The notes under the pieces: model-generated | Database searches by the model: none | Seen by the model: only the letters and a program-made list of their open reading frames with translations | Told to the model about the DNA's origin: nothing | Program-made: the position numbers and the translations under genes | NCBI RefSeq assembly: GCF_030863805.1 | Contig: NZ_CP132957.1 | Coordinates: 558,001 to 622,000, forward strand | Origin: Kineothrix sp. MB12-C1 | GTDB taxonomy: Bacteria; Bacillota; Clostridia; Lachnospirales; Lachnospiraceae | Direction of reading: 5' to 3' | Length of the DNA stretch: 64,000 bases | In this document: positions 25,082-33,732 of the stretch, one piece after another | Layout: each line of letters starts with the position of its first letter | How positions within the stretch are numbered: position 1 is the stretch's first letter

Positions 25082-26014
25082 TCATTTACTTCTTCCGGCT
25101 AATGCCGACGAGATATCTTCCCTCATAGCCTCTACTGCCGCACGAGAAGCTTCACCAAAGCTCTTCTCACCGAACTTCGCATATTTTTTTTCTTGATATG
25201 CCGCAATAATTCCCCTGGAGGAATTTACAATCGCTCCTAAACCGTCTTCGTTGAAAAAATGCACCAAATCGGCACCTTTTCCGCCTTGCGCACCATAGCC
25301 GGGTACAAGAATATAAGCTTTAGGCATGATCCTCCGAAGTACCTTGCCCATCTCAGGATAGGTGGCTCCTACAACCGCACCTACATAGCTGTAAGCATTA
25401 CCCATGTGCTCTTCGCCCCACTGTGCCACCTTCTCACCCACTATCTCGTACAGCGGTCTGCCGTCAATCAACCGATCCTGGAATTCCCCACTGCTTGGAT
25501 TAGAAGTCTTTACAAGTATAAAAATACCCTTATTTTCATCCTTACACACATCGATAAATGGCTTAATTCCATCCGAACCGAGATAAGGATTCACTGTAGC
25601 AAAATCTTCATCGAATCCGTAATAGGACTTGTTTCCCACTTGCACCTTGCCGAGATGCCCTACCGCATAGGCTTCCGAAGTGGAACCGATATCCCCCCTC
25701 TTAATATCTCCGATTACTACAAGGTCCTTCTCCTTACAATAATCCACCGTCTTTTTAAAGGCTTTCATTCCTTCGATACCGAACTGCTCATACATTGCAA
25801 TCTGCGGCTTTACTGCAGGGATCAAATCATATGTGTGATCGATAATCTCTTTATTGAACTGCCAGATAGCCTCAGCAGCACCTTCTAATGTCTCACCGAA
25901 TTCTTCATACGCCCGGCCCGTAACATGCTCCGGAATATACTTAAGCACCGGATCAAGTCCCACTACAATAGGGGCATTCGTTTTCTGAATCTTGGAAACC
26001 AACTTATTAATCAT
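25082..26014 (-). CDS. pyrF: Orotidine 5'-phosphate decarboxylase
   Basis: A 310-residue enzyme of the long (type 2) form, converting OMP to UMP in pyrimidine synthesis. VVGLDPVLKYIP at the start and DIKRGDIGSTS (from about residue 102), which contains the catalytic Lys and Asp residues, identify it. GGAGAG precedes the ATG. Other pyr genes are not adjacent except the pyrE remnant at 19986, separated by the siderophore operon. Probably cotranscribed with nothing downstream. Confidence 0.95.
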   Translation of the reverse strand: MINKLVSKIQKTNAPIVVGLDPVLKYIPEHVTGRAYEEFGETLEGAAEAIWQFNKEIIDHTYDLIPAVKPQIAMYEQFGIEGMKAFKKTVDYCKEKDLVVIGDIKRGDIGSTSEAYAVGHLGKVQVGNKSYYGFDEDFATVNPYLGSDGIKPFIDVCKDENKGIFILVKTSNPSSGEFQDRLIDGRPLYEIVGEKVAQWGEEHMGNAYSYVGAVVGATYPEMGKVLRRIMPKAYILVPGYGAQGGKGADLVHFFNEDGLGAIVNSSRGIIAAYQEKKYAKFGEKSFGEASRAAVEAMREDISSALAGRSK

Positions 26015-26079
26015 TTTTTCTCTCCTCTCATATCCAATAAAATTCGTAACTGTCAGTACACCACAGGAAAGGCGTTGTC

Positions 26080-26484
26080 CTATAGTTCAACGCCTTCTAA
26101 ATCCTTTAACACATATTGGTTATCGATATATTGAGCGAACTCATCCCTCGTAACCCATTCCCATTCCCCATACTCTTCGGATAGAAGAATATTATCCTCT
26201 TCATCCGTGCTTATGCTGCACAGATAGGCAATCCCCACACATTGGGAATCTCCCACCATCTGGGACCAGGTATATACCATACGGTCAATCTTACCTTCTA
26301 CAGATAAGAGCTCTCTGATTGCCCGAAGCACCGCATCATCCGGCGCTTCTCCGTAGTTTACTTCCGAATCCACGAATTCCCATATAAAGGGATCCGGAAT
26401 CCGGTCGTCCACCCAACGTTTGACAAGCAGATATTTATCCTCTTTCTTAATAATACCTTTCACTCTTAAATAAATACTTTCCAT
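26080..26484 (-). CDS. Nudix-fold protein with a degenerate Nudix box
   Basis: A 134-residue Nudix-like domain (YLRVKGIIKKEDKYLLVKR, then strands and WEWVTRDEF near the end). Where the box should read G-x5-E-x7-R-E-U-x-E-E-x-G-U it reads GEAPDDAVLRAIRELLSVEG, so the R-E pair is R-A, one of the two catalytic Glu is Leu and the Gly is shifted. Hydrolase activity is therefore doubtful; a ligand-sensing role is possible. It lies between pyrF and nrdD on the same strand. Confidence 0.75.
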   Translation of the reverse strand: MESIYLRVKGIIKKEDKYLLVKRWVDDRIPDPFIWEFVDSEVNYGEAPDDAVLRAIRELLSVEGKIDRMVYTWSQMVGDSQCVGIAYLCSISTDEEDNILLSEEYGEWEWVTRDEFAQYIDNQYVLKDLEGVEL

Positions 26485-26504
26485 AAAGCGCCTGCCCTCT
26501 CCTC

Positions 26505-28895
26505 CTATGCGATAACCATTGTGCGGTCATCCGCATATTTTTTAATATTTGATGCATTTACATATTTCTTATATTCATCCCCATTTGTTACAATTAAGGT
26601 AGGGGCTTGCATTACGCCATATCTGCCTGCCAGCTCTGCATTTTCTTCCGCATCGATAAGAACATATTTTTCTTCCTTCAGATAGTCCTTTGCCAACATA
26701 CAATTAGGGCAGGTTTTTGTGGTAAAAAGATATTTCACCGCCTCCGGCTTTTCTACTTTTACCGATGCTTCTTTCTCGTAGCCTGAAAGAGTAACCATTT
26801 GAGTAACCGGCTTTTTGGCTGTACTCTCTGCAACATGATATTCTGTTCGATTCGCATATTCCTGAAGCTTACCATCGTTCCAATTCTGTACCGGACGATA
26901 ATAACCTGTAATGCGGCTATAAATCTCTGTCGCCTTCTGACAGTGCGGACATACTTCCTGCTCTCCGGCAAGGTATCCATGCTCCTTGCATATGGAATAA
27001 GTGGGAGAAAGCGTATAATAGGGCAGCTTGTAATTATCAGCAACCGCTTTCACCAAATTCGCGGCCGCCTTCCAATCGGGGAGTTTCTCTCCCAGAAATG
27101 CGTGGAATACTGTACCTGAAGTATACAGTGTCTGCAAATCATCCTGAATATCCAAAGCATCGAAAACATCCACGGTATAGTCCACCGGAAGATGGGAAGA
27201 ATTCGTATAATATGGAGTGTCGCCTTGATACCCTGCTGTTTTAATAGCCGGCCATTTCTTTCTATCGTGCTTCGCCAGGCGATAAGTCGTACTTTCTGCC
27301 GGAGTCGCCTCTAAGTTATATAAGTCTCCGTATTTTTCCTGATAATCTGAGAGCCTTTCTCTCATATGGTTCAATACTTCTTTCGTGAATTCCTGCGTCT
27401 TCTCAGTGCTCATATCCGCACGAAGCCAATTAGCATTTAAGCCGACTTCATTCATTCCGATCAAACCGATGGTGGAGAAATGGTTCTCGAAGCTGCCCAG
27501 ATAGCGTTTCGTATAAGGGTATAGCCCCTCCTGAAGCAGTCTTGAAATCACACCCCGCTTTATCTTAAGGGAACGAGCTGAAATATCCATCATTCGATCC
27601 AGCCTTTTGTAGAACTCTTCCTTATTTGCAGAAAGATAAGCAATTCTCGGCATATTAATCGTAACAACACCAACACTTCCTGTGCTTTCACCCGATCCGA
27701 AAAAGCCACCCGTTTTCTTTCTAAGTTCCCTTAAATCCAGACGAAGACGGCAGCACATACTACGCACATCGCTCGGCTCCATGTCCGAATTAATATAATT
27801 GGAGAAATAAGGGGTTCCGTATTTAGCTGTCATTTCAAACAACAATTTATTATTCTCTGTATCGGACCAATCAAAGTCCCTTGTAATGGAATAGGTCGGT
27901 ATCGGATATTGGAACCCTCTGCCGTTGGCATCTCCTTCGATCATCGTTTCAATAAATGCCTTATTTATCATATCCATTTCTTCTTTACAGTCCTTGTATC
28001 TAAAGTCCATCTCCTTGCCGCCTACGATAGCAGGAAGTTCAGCTAAATCGCCGGGCACCGTCCAATCCAACGTAATATTAGAAAAAGGCGCTTGCGTTCC
28101 CCAACGGCTCGGTGTATTCACGCCATAAATAAACGCTTCGATGCATTTCTTCACCTCCGAATACGTCAACTTATCCACTTTGACAAAGGGAGCAAGGTAA
28201 GTATCAAAGGAGGAAAATGCCTGGGCACCTGCCCATTCGTTCTGCATAATACCAAGAAAATTCACCATCTGATTGCATAAAACGGACAAATGTGCTGCCG
28301 GAGCGGAGGTAATCTTGCCGGTGATGCCGCCTAACCCTTCCATAATCAGCTGCTTCAAAGACCAACCCGCACAATACCCTGTCAACATCGATAAATCATG
28401 AATATGGATGTCTGCATTTCTATGAGCTTCCGCGATTTCTTCATCATAAATCTCGGACAACCAGTAATTGGCCGTTACTGCACCGGAGTTACTTAAGATC
28501 AATCCGCCTACCGAATAAGTAACGGTAGAATTCTCTTTCACTCTCCAATCCTCTATCTTCACATAACTGTTAACCACATCTTTATAGTCGAGAATCGTGG
28601 ATTTCATGTTGCGCATCTTTTCTCTTTGCTTACGATAGAGAATAAATGCCTTGGCAGCCTCAGCGTATCCTGTCTGTTCCAACACTTTTTCTACGCTATC
28701 TTGAATATCTTCCACATCCACCTTATTCTCTTTCACTTTGCCTTGGAATTCCGAGGTCACACGAAGTGATAACAAATCGACGATATCATTATTGTACTGC
28801 ATGTCCGTAGCATTAAATGCTTTCATAATCGCATCGCTGATCTTCGTCAGCGTAAAATCCATCGTCTCCCCATTTCTCTTAATTACTTGAAACAT
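26505..28895 (-). CDS. nrdD: Anaerobic (class III) ribonucleoside-triphosphate reductase with fused C-terminal redoxin
   Basis: 796 residues from ATG 28895 with GGGAGGG upstream. Residues 1-95 are an ATP cone (FQVIKRNGETMDF), followed by the ten-stranded barrel. A zinc site (CKEHGYLAGEQEVCPHC) precedes the glycyl-radical loop RITGYY (Gly about 664). After residue 720 comes an extra domain with CPNC (729-732), DAEEN and QAPTLIV, a thioredoxin/glutaredoxin fold that is normally a separate protein. This suggests that electrons come from a built-in redoxin and not formate. The activase NrdG is not in the window. Confidence 0.93.
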   Translation of the reverse strand: MFQVIKRNGETMDFTLTKISDAIMKAFNATDMQYNNDIVDLLSLRVTSEFQGKVKENKVDVEDIQDSVEKVLEQTGYAEAAKAFILYRKQREKMRNMKSTILDYKDVVNSYVKIEDWRVKENSTVTYSVGGLILSNSGAVTANYWLSEIYDEEIAEAHRNADIHIHDLSMLTGYCAGWSLKQLIMEGLGGITGKITSAPAAHLSVLCNQMVNFLGIMQNEWAGAQAFSSFDTYLAPFVKVDKLTYSEVKKCIEAFIYGVNTPSRWGTQAPFSNITLDWTVPGDLAELPAIVGGKEMDFRYKDCKEEMDMINKAFIETMIEGDANGRGFQYPIPTYSITRDFDWSDTENNKLLFEMTAKYGTPYFSNYINSDMEPSDVRSMCCRLRLDLRELRKKTGGFFGSGESTGSVGVVTINMPRIAYLSANKEEFYKRLDRMMDISARSLKIKRGVISRLLQEGLYPYTKRYLGSFENHFSTIGLIGMNEVGLNANWLRADMSTEKTQEFTKEVLNHMRERLSDYQEKYGDLYNLEATPAESTTYRLAKHDRKKWPAIKTAGYQGDTPYYTNSSHLPVDYTVDVFDALDIQDDLQTLYTSGTVFHAFLGEKLPDWKAAANLVKAVADNYKLPYYTLSPTYSICKEHGYLAGEQEVCPHCQKATEIYSRITGYYRPVQNWNDGKLQEYANRTEYHVAESTAKKPVTQMVTLSGYEKEASVKVEKPEAVKYLFTTKTCPNCMLAKDYLKEEKYVLIDAEENAELAGRYGVMQAPTLIVTNGDEYKKYVNASNIKKYADDRTMVIA

Positions 28896-28995
28896 ATAAT
28901 TCCCTCCCTTATACATTATAAGCATCCTTACATGTGAGGATACCCCCTTTTGCTTTGTTTACTTACGTGAAATCCCGTAAGAACCAATTAGAGAA

Positions 28996-29024
28996 ATTGT
29001 AACATTCTACCAAAAAAAAGTCAA
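28996..29024 (-). promoter_or_regulatory. nrdD promoter
   Basis: On the minus strand TTGACT (29024-29019) and TACAAT (29001-28996) are 17 bases apart. The NrdR boxes lie immediately upstream of the -35. Confidence 0.7.
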
Positions 29025-29030
29025 CAAAAA

Positions 29031-29078
29031 ACACAAGATATTATGTTAACGTTTTTAAGCCAACACAACATCTTGTGT
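29031..29078. promoter_or_regulatory. Two NrdR boxes
   Basis: ACACAAGATATTATGT (29031-29046) and ACACAACATCTTGTGT (29063-29078) match the NrdR consensus ACACWATATATWGTGT, with starts 32 bases apart (three turns), the usual arrangement. The outer parts also pair as AACACAAGAT/ATCTTGTGTT with T-runs on both sides, so the same DNA may terminate transcription of the TPR lipoprotein gene. Confidence 0.75.
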
Positions 29079-29104
29079 TTTTTCTTTTTCTTTATATAGG
29101 GAAT

Positions 29105-30157
29105 CTATCTCGTTTTCAAGAAGGTATATTCCCTTACTGCTGATGCATCGTCAGGATAAGTGGATAAATAACTGTCCATAAGCACCGACGCCTTTTTGTA
29201 TTCACCAAGATATTCATAAGTAACAATTTCATTGAACTTCAGCGTCTGCATCATATCATTATTCTCAATATTCATCGCCGTCTGAAAAGCAGTCAGCGCT
29301 TCCCCGTAAGCACCCATTTCCATCTTGCAAAGCCCAAGCTGGTTATATACTTTGGCGTTCGTCTGATCGCCGGCAATATAACTGTTATATACACTTATCG
29401 CATAATTATTATCGCCCAATTCTTCATAGGTCTTCCCCAAGAGCAAAACGGCCTCATAACCTGCTGTCTTTCTTGCCTTTTCCAGATAGTTCCTCGCATT
29501 ATCATAGTCCTTCAAATAATAATACATTCTTCCGCGCTGAAAATCAGTCATAGACTTAGACTCACTTTCGAGTGCCGCTTGCAAGTACTCCTGTCCTATT
29601 TCCTTATAACCGTTTTCTTCTAGCACAAGATAAATATCGATTAACTGTGTATAATCCTCTTTTGCAAGAGAAATTGCTTTATCGAAGTCAGCCTTCGCCT
29701 TATCGAAATCCGAAGCAATCCTAAGACTTCCTCTCAGATAATACGCAGTCTTATCCTTAGGCAAAAGTGAAATAATGGAATCATAGGCCTTGATGCTTTT
29801 CCCTGTATCTCCTAACTTATAATAGGCGGTTGCCAAATAATAATTAATATCGTAATCAACTTTATCCACTTGGCCGTTACTGTGTCCAAGCGCCTTTTCA
29901 AAAGATGTCACCGCTTCTTCGTATTTAGTCAACCCCATATAGGCAAGTCCCTGCCCTCTATACAGCAGCCGCAAATCCTCACCATTTACCAGAGCCTTCT
30001 CAAAGCATTGCAGTGCGGTTTCATAATCCAGCGTCTCTATAGCTGCCATTCCCTCACCGATACTTACATTTTTATTCTTCTGTCCACAACCCGTAAATAA
30101 GACACATAATGCCGCTCCTAGTAAGATTGATATAAAAATTCTCTTCCGTTCCTTCAT
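29105..30157 (-). CDS. TPR-repeat lipoprotein
   Basis: 350 residues from ATG 30157; a longer frame runs into the foldback element upstream and is not used. Signal MKERKRIFISILLGAALCVLF ends in a lipobox (F-T-G-C). The rest consists of about eight tetratricopeptide repeats (for example AAIETLDYETALQCFEKAL, YYLATAYYKLGDTGKSI, YNQLGLCKMEMGAYGEAL). Such proteins are surface-anchored scaffolds. The ribosome site is weak. Confidence 0.85.
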   Translation of the reverse strand: MKERKRIFISILLGAALCVLFTGCGQKNKNVSIGEGMAAIETLDYETALQCFEKALVNGEDLRLLYRGQGLAYMGLTKYEEAVTSFEKALGHSNGQVDKVDYDINYYLATAYYKLGDTGKSIKAYDSIISLLPKDKTAYYLRGSLRIASDFDKAKADFDKAISLAKEDYTQLIDIYLVLEENGYKEIGQEYLQAALESESKSMTDFQRGRMYYYLKDYDNARNYLEKARKTAGYEAVLLLGKTYEELGDNNYAISVYNSYIAGDQTNAKVYNQLGLCKMEMGAYGEALTAFQTAMNIENNDMMQTLKFNEIVTYEYLGEYKKASVLMDSYLSTYPDDASAVREYTFLKTR

Positions 30158-30175
30158 GCGATAACGATACCTTTC

Positions 30176-30297
30176 GTTACTGTTCACACCTATGGTGTTC
30201 ACAGCAACAATATCGCACAAATTGCAATAAAAATGCCAAGATAAGGCGTTTGGCATTGCAATTTTGACTTCGCGGAATATTACCTGTGAACAGTAAC
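30176..30297. repeat. 122-base foldback element with 13-base terminal inverted repeats
   Basis: GTTACTGTTCACA at the left end and its exact reverse complement at the right end enclose nested inner repeats (AAATTGCAAT/ATTGCAATTT and ATGCCAA/TTGGCAT). It has no coding frame and lies in the upstream region of the TPR lipoprotein. A related end sequence recurs elsewhere in the window. Confidence 0.65.
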
Positions 30298-30417
30298 TGC
30301 CTTTCTTCTCTGTGTTGGTACCTTCTTATACTACTATATTTTTCTTCCTCCTACAACCCTTCTTAAGTCACAAACTTTTTTCGTAACAGTTCAGTACCCT
30401 CACAGTTTTTCTATCAA

Positions 30418-31029
30418 TTATTTCCCTTCCCATACAGATTCGTAGGGGGAAAATTCAAACCGAACGAAATATCCTCTATTATGATCACATACAGGACAGT
30501 TCTTGGGCGCCTCTGTACCTTCATACACATATCCGCAGTTCAAACAAAACCACGCTGTTTTTACATCGGATACAAATAACTTCTTCTCTTCCAAAAGCTG
30601 AGCGAGCCTTCCAAAACGATCTCCATGTATTTTCTCTATCTGCGCAATCATATGAAAGGACGCTGCTACTTGTGCAAAGCCTTCTTCCTTCGCCTTATCC
30701 CCAAAGGTCTTGTAAACTAAGTCATGTTCTTCGTATTCGTTATGCTGTGCCATACGGAGCAGCGTTGCCACGTCGTTCGAAATATCGATCGGGTAGGTAC
30801 CATCCACATGCAGATTATCTCCCGACAATTCCTTTAAATGTTTATAAAAAACTTCCGCATGCTCTTTTTCCTGGTTTGCCGTATACTCAAAAACTGCACT
30901 TACCACATAAAGATTCTCTTTCTTCGCTTGAGATGCCGCGAACGTATAACGGTTTCTCGCCTGGCTTTCTCCTGCAAATGCTCTCATCAAATTGTCTTTC
31001 GTCTCACTGTTCTTAAAATCTACTGCCAT
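30418..31029 (-). CDS. rbr: Rubrerythrin
   Basis: A 203-residue two-domain protein: a ferritin-like diiron domain (AGESQARNRY, EYTANQEKEHAEVF, EIEKIHGDR-type ligands) and a C-terminal rubredoxin domain with CLNC and CPVC. It reduces hydrogen peroxide in anaerobes. The variant 'TFAASQAKKEN' is typical of clostridial forms. Two copies of GTAACAGTTCAGT, at 30383 and 31052, lie on either side of the gene. Confidence 0.95.
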   Translation of the reverse strand: MAVDFKNSETKDNLMRAFAGESQARNRYTFAASQAKKENLYVVSAVFEYTANQEKEHAEVFYKHLKELSGDNLHVDGTYPIDISNDVATLLRMAQHNEYEEHDLVYKTFGDKAKEEGFAQVAASFHMIAQIEKIHGDRFGRLAQLLEEKKLFVSDVKTAWFCLNCGYVYEGTEAPKNCPVCDHNRGYFVRFEFSPYESVWEGK

Positions 31030-31118
31030 ATAATCACCATGCCCTTTCTTTGTAACAGTTCAGTTAGCCTTCTTTCCTTATCATTTAATCTTTTCCATTT
31101 TCTTCAACTTTATTCTTT

Positions 31119-31316
31119 TTAAAGGGCACCTCTTTTCCATTTACCAAACTGCAGCCATAACCACCAAAGAAGCAGTGCATTCGCTCCCGTCCATGCCAAT
31201 ACCTCTCCGTAAAATACCCCACTCTCTCCTATAAAATATGGCAATATCAGTGCACATCCACACCGCATCATAAGCTGTGCGTGTACTGTGCCAAGAGCAG
31301 TTCCGCCCACTGTAAT
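31119..31316 (-). pseudogene. C-terminal remnant of a MATE-type transporter
   Basis: 65 codons, with no start, read like the end of a MATE efflux protein: GTVHAQLMMRCGCALILP, YFIGESGVFYGEVLAW, then a final hydrophobic helix. A stop codon immediately precedes. The rest of the gene is absent. DNA from 31317 to 31572 has only unassigned fragments, including a plus-strand frame ending PKKHVFLK at 31482. Confidence 0.5.
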
Positions 31317-31572
31317 CTAACAAAAAGAAAAAATAGAGTACAATATTACAAAGCGAAGCGATAGTCATCGTACGGAAGAGGTGTCCGACTATTACCGAGA
31401 GCTCGTAAAATGGCAGATAACAGTTGGTAAAGGTTCGTTTTATCTTACTATCCGACCAAAGAAACATGTCTTTTTGAAGTGATTAAGCGGTAGGAAAAAG
31501 CCCTTGAACTTATGAATTTGGAAAATATTTTCGATGGTATTTATATAGGCTATCACAAAAAAGTTGCTCAAA

Positions 31573-31614
31573 ACGAAAATACGAGGTTCTCAATATCCTC
31601 GCATTTTCGTTTTT
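31573..31614. terminator. Bidirectional terminator-like hairpin
   Basis: ACGAAAAT-A-CGAGG pairs with CCTCG-C-ATTTTCGT around a ten-base loop, with TTTT after it on the plus strand and an A-rich flank on the other side. Confidence 0.65.
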
Positions 31615-31637
31615 ACTTATATAGATTTATAATTGCC

Positions 31638-31778
31638 TTAACTTCTTCTCCCTGAAAGCATTACACATAATGCATCCTTTCTTGTTACAATAACAGATGC
31701 TGCCGGATTACGATAAAACGAAAGATCATAAGCTCCACCTGGATTTGCTTCAAAAGAGTGTTTCCCTAGATGGTTACC
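31638..31778 (-). pseudogene. Unassigned C-terminal remnant
   Basis: 46 codons without a start read HSFEANPGGAYDLSFYRNPA and VIVTRKDALCVMLSGRRS before a stop; an in-frame TGA bounds them upstream. The sequence looks protein-like but I do not recognise the family. The space from 31779 to 31899 holds nothing else. Confidence 0.3.
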
Positions 31779-31899
31779 TCATTATATGTAAAATCAATAA
31801 CCAACTCTCCTAATGAACTACTTCAAACTTTTCCTTATATATCTATCAGTCCATTAAACTATTTCGATTTTTCAAATTGTATTTTACATATTTTATTAT

Positions 31900-32289
31900 C
31901 TACAATTTCTGGCAAAACTCAATTCGTTCATTATTTGGTCCAAGTATTGTAAAATACTTTACACCGTTATCCCAAAATGGCAGGAAACATATGTCCTTAT
32001 CTACAAATTCAACAGATAAACTTTTTATGTACTTATATACTTCTTCTATATCAGATACATCAAAACATATATGATTAATCGCTCCTGTTTTGTTAACAAT
32101 TGGCTCTTCATATACTTCAATGACTAAATTCTGTTGTTTAAGGAAACATACTCTTTGCTTATCATTTGCTGTTCGATACATAGCGTTCATTCCCATTTTC
32201 TCATAGAAAGAAACTGTATCTTCTAAATTTGCACAAGGTATACCGATATGCTGGATACCGTGTAAATACGGTTCTATTACAGTTGACAT
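31900..32289 (-). CDS. VOC (glyoxalase-fold) protein
   Basis: A 129-residue single-domain VOC protein: IQHIGIPCANLEDTVSFYEK at the start; likely metal ligands H (HIGIP), E (VIEVYE), H (INHICF) and E (RIEFCQ). It is the last gene of the GH32 sugar operon, 17 bases after the hydrolase gene. Such proteins in sugar operons may be epimerases or isomerases; the substrate cannot be read from the sequence. Confidence 0.85.
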   Translation of the reverse strand: MSTVIEPYLHGIQHIGIPCANLEDTVSFYEKMGMNAMYRTANDKQRVCFLKQQNLVIEVYEEPIVNKTGAINHICFDVSDIEEVYKYIKSLSVEFVDKDICFLPFWDNGVKYFTILGPNNERIEFCQKL

Positions 32290-32306
32290 CTCTGTTTTAC
32301 CTCGCC

Positions 32307-33701
32307 TTAATCTTTTTTCAAATTAGTTGAAATAAAACAATTCTTTACTTGAAGAGCTCCCTCTGAAGCAAATATTCCAAGTGCATCACCAGGTTTTGTA
32401 TATAATCTAGCATTCAAAGCAACTCCATCCACATAAATAGTCGCAATTGTATCATCCACAATCATGCGTATATTATAAGTCTTACCTGGCACTAATTCTA
32501 TTGGACGTTCTGAACCTTGGCTTAAATAAGTGAACCATGGCCAATTAGGATTTTTCTCACAGATATAGCGGTTTTCATTGCAATTAAAAATAAATTGATA
32601 AGACTGTTCTGTTTCTGGATTATCATAGCAGCGAACACCAAATGTACGAGTTCCTTCAGAAAATATGATATCTGCTTCAAAACTGAAAATGTCTCCGCAG
32701 TGTTCTTTTATAATCTTTTCACTCCTTGCATCTTTACTATCAATAAAAAAGTCTTCAATTTTCTCTCTATTTATAAATGCTTCCCATACTGTATCTGGTA
32801 TTTTTACTCCCAATGTTCCATCTGCACGCTGATATACCTCATGTGGAACAAAAGTTCCAGCCCACTCATAGTTCTTTTTATCATCGCAATCTTCTTTAGT
32901 GGCCACCCATCCAAATAATATACGATGTCCATTCAAGCAAAATGTTCTTCCGGCATAATATGATCTTCCGTCAAAAGCATCGTCTTTTGGTGCAATCCAT
33001 GGTCCATTTATGCTTTTGCTCATTCTATAGACCATTTTACTTCGATCACTATATTCTGTCACTACGTGATACCACCAATCTCCAATTTTGAAAAGATCAA
33101 CCATTTCGTGCATTACAAAAAGGTTTGGTGCCCAGAAATCACCCTCAAATTTCCACTCTTTCAAATCCTTTGAAGTGAATTTTACAGTACGTCCTGATTG
33201 TCTTGTTTTAGGTCCTTTCTTCCTAGCCCCTAATATTAGCATATATTGATCATTTTCTTCATCGCGTAAGACAAATGGATCCCTCCAATCATCTGGATCG
33301 TAACCCTCCTGTGGTGTAAATGTCAATTTATCCTGTGTTTTTGTCCAGTGAACTAAATCATCACTTACAGCATGCATTAAGACCTGGGACGCTTTTCCCA
33401 ACTTCGGATAATCTCTGTTGTATCCTGTATAAAAAGCATGATATTGCCCTTCGCCTTCAAATATACTACCTGCATATATGAACTGATCCTGTTCTTCATC
33501 CGTTCCACGTGGGATAGCAGTTCCCATATCTTTATAGTTTATAAAATCTGATGTTGTTGCGAGATCCCATCCAAAAGGTTCTCCAAAAGGACAAGGATTA
33601 CGATTATCTCTCTGATGAAAAAGGTAAAAATCATTGTCTTTACCATAAGGCATGCAATCTCCAAACCAAGTTTCAGGGAACTGATAAAATAATTTATTCA
33701 T
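32307..33701 (-). CDS. GH32-type beta-fructosidase-like glycosidase
   Basis: A 464-residue cytoplasmic enzyme. Residues 1-310 form a five-bladed propeller: FGDCMPYGKDNDFYLFHQRD supplies the probable nucleophile Asp (in place of WMNDPNG), DDWRDPFVL the RDP motif, and MHEMVDLF the acid/base Glu (in place of ECPDLF). The C-terminal part is a beta-sandwich (PGKTYNIRMIVDDTIATIYV). The diverged active-site words suggest a substrate other than plain sucrose, perhaps a fructoside or related glycoside. Encoded right after two sugar permeases. Confidence 0.8.
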   Translation of the reverse strand: MNKLFYQFPETWFGDCMPYGKDNDFYLFHQRDNRNPCPFGEPFGWDLATTSDFINYKDMGTAIPRGTDEEQDQFIYAGSIFEGEGQYHAFYTGYNRDYPKLGKASQVLMHAVSDDLVHWTKTQDKLTFTPQEGYDPDDWRDPFVLRDEENDQYMLILGARKKGPKTRQSGRTVKFTSKDLKEWKFEGDFWAPNLFVMHEMVDLFKIGDWWYHVVTEYSDRSKMVYRMSKSINGPWIAPKDDAFDGRSYYAGRTFCLNGHRILFGWVATKEDCDDKKNYEWAGTFVPHEVYQRADGTLGVKIPDTVWEAFINREKIEDFFIDSKDARSEKIIKEHCGDIFSFEADIIFSEGTRTFGVRCYDNPETEQSYQFIFNCNENRYICEKNPNWPWFTYLSQGSERPIELVPGKTYNIRMIVDDTIATIYVDGVALNARLYTKPGDALGIFASEGALQVKNCFISTNLKKD

Positions 33702-33732
33702 TTTGTATATCCTCCATATTTTGTGTATTTTA

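Noticed and set aside
25259-25888. Plus-strand 209-codon frame
   Set aside because: It is the antisense shadow of pyrF, whose motifs and ribosome site are clear.
30157-30256. Extended N-terminus of the TPR lipoprotein
   Set aside because: The extra residues are encoded by the foldback element and would bury the lipoprotein signal; ATG 30157 gives a proper signal peptide.
31141-31467. Minus-strand frame of 108 codons upstream of rubrerythrin
   Set aside because: It overlaps the MATE-like remnant in another frame, has an unlikely composition and no ribosome site.
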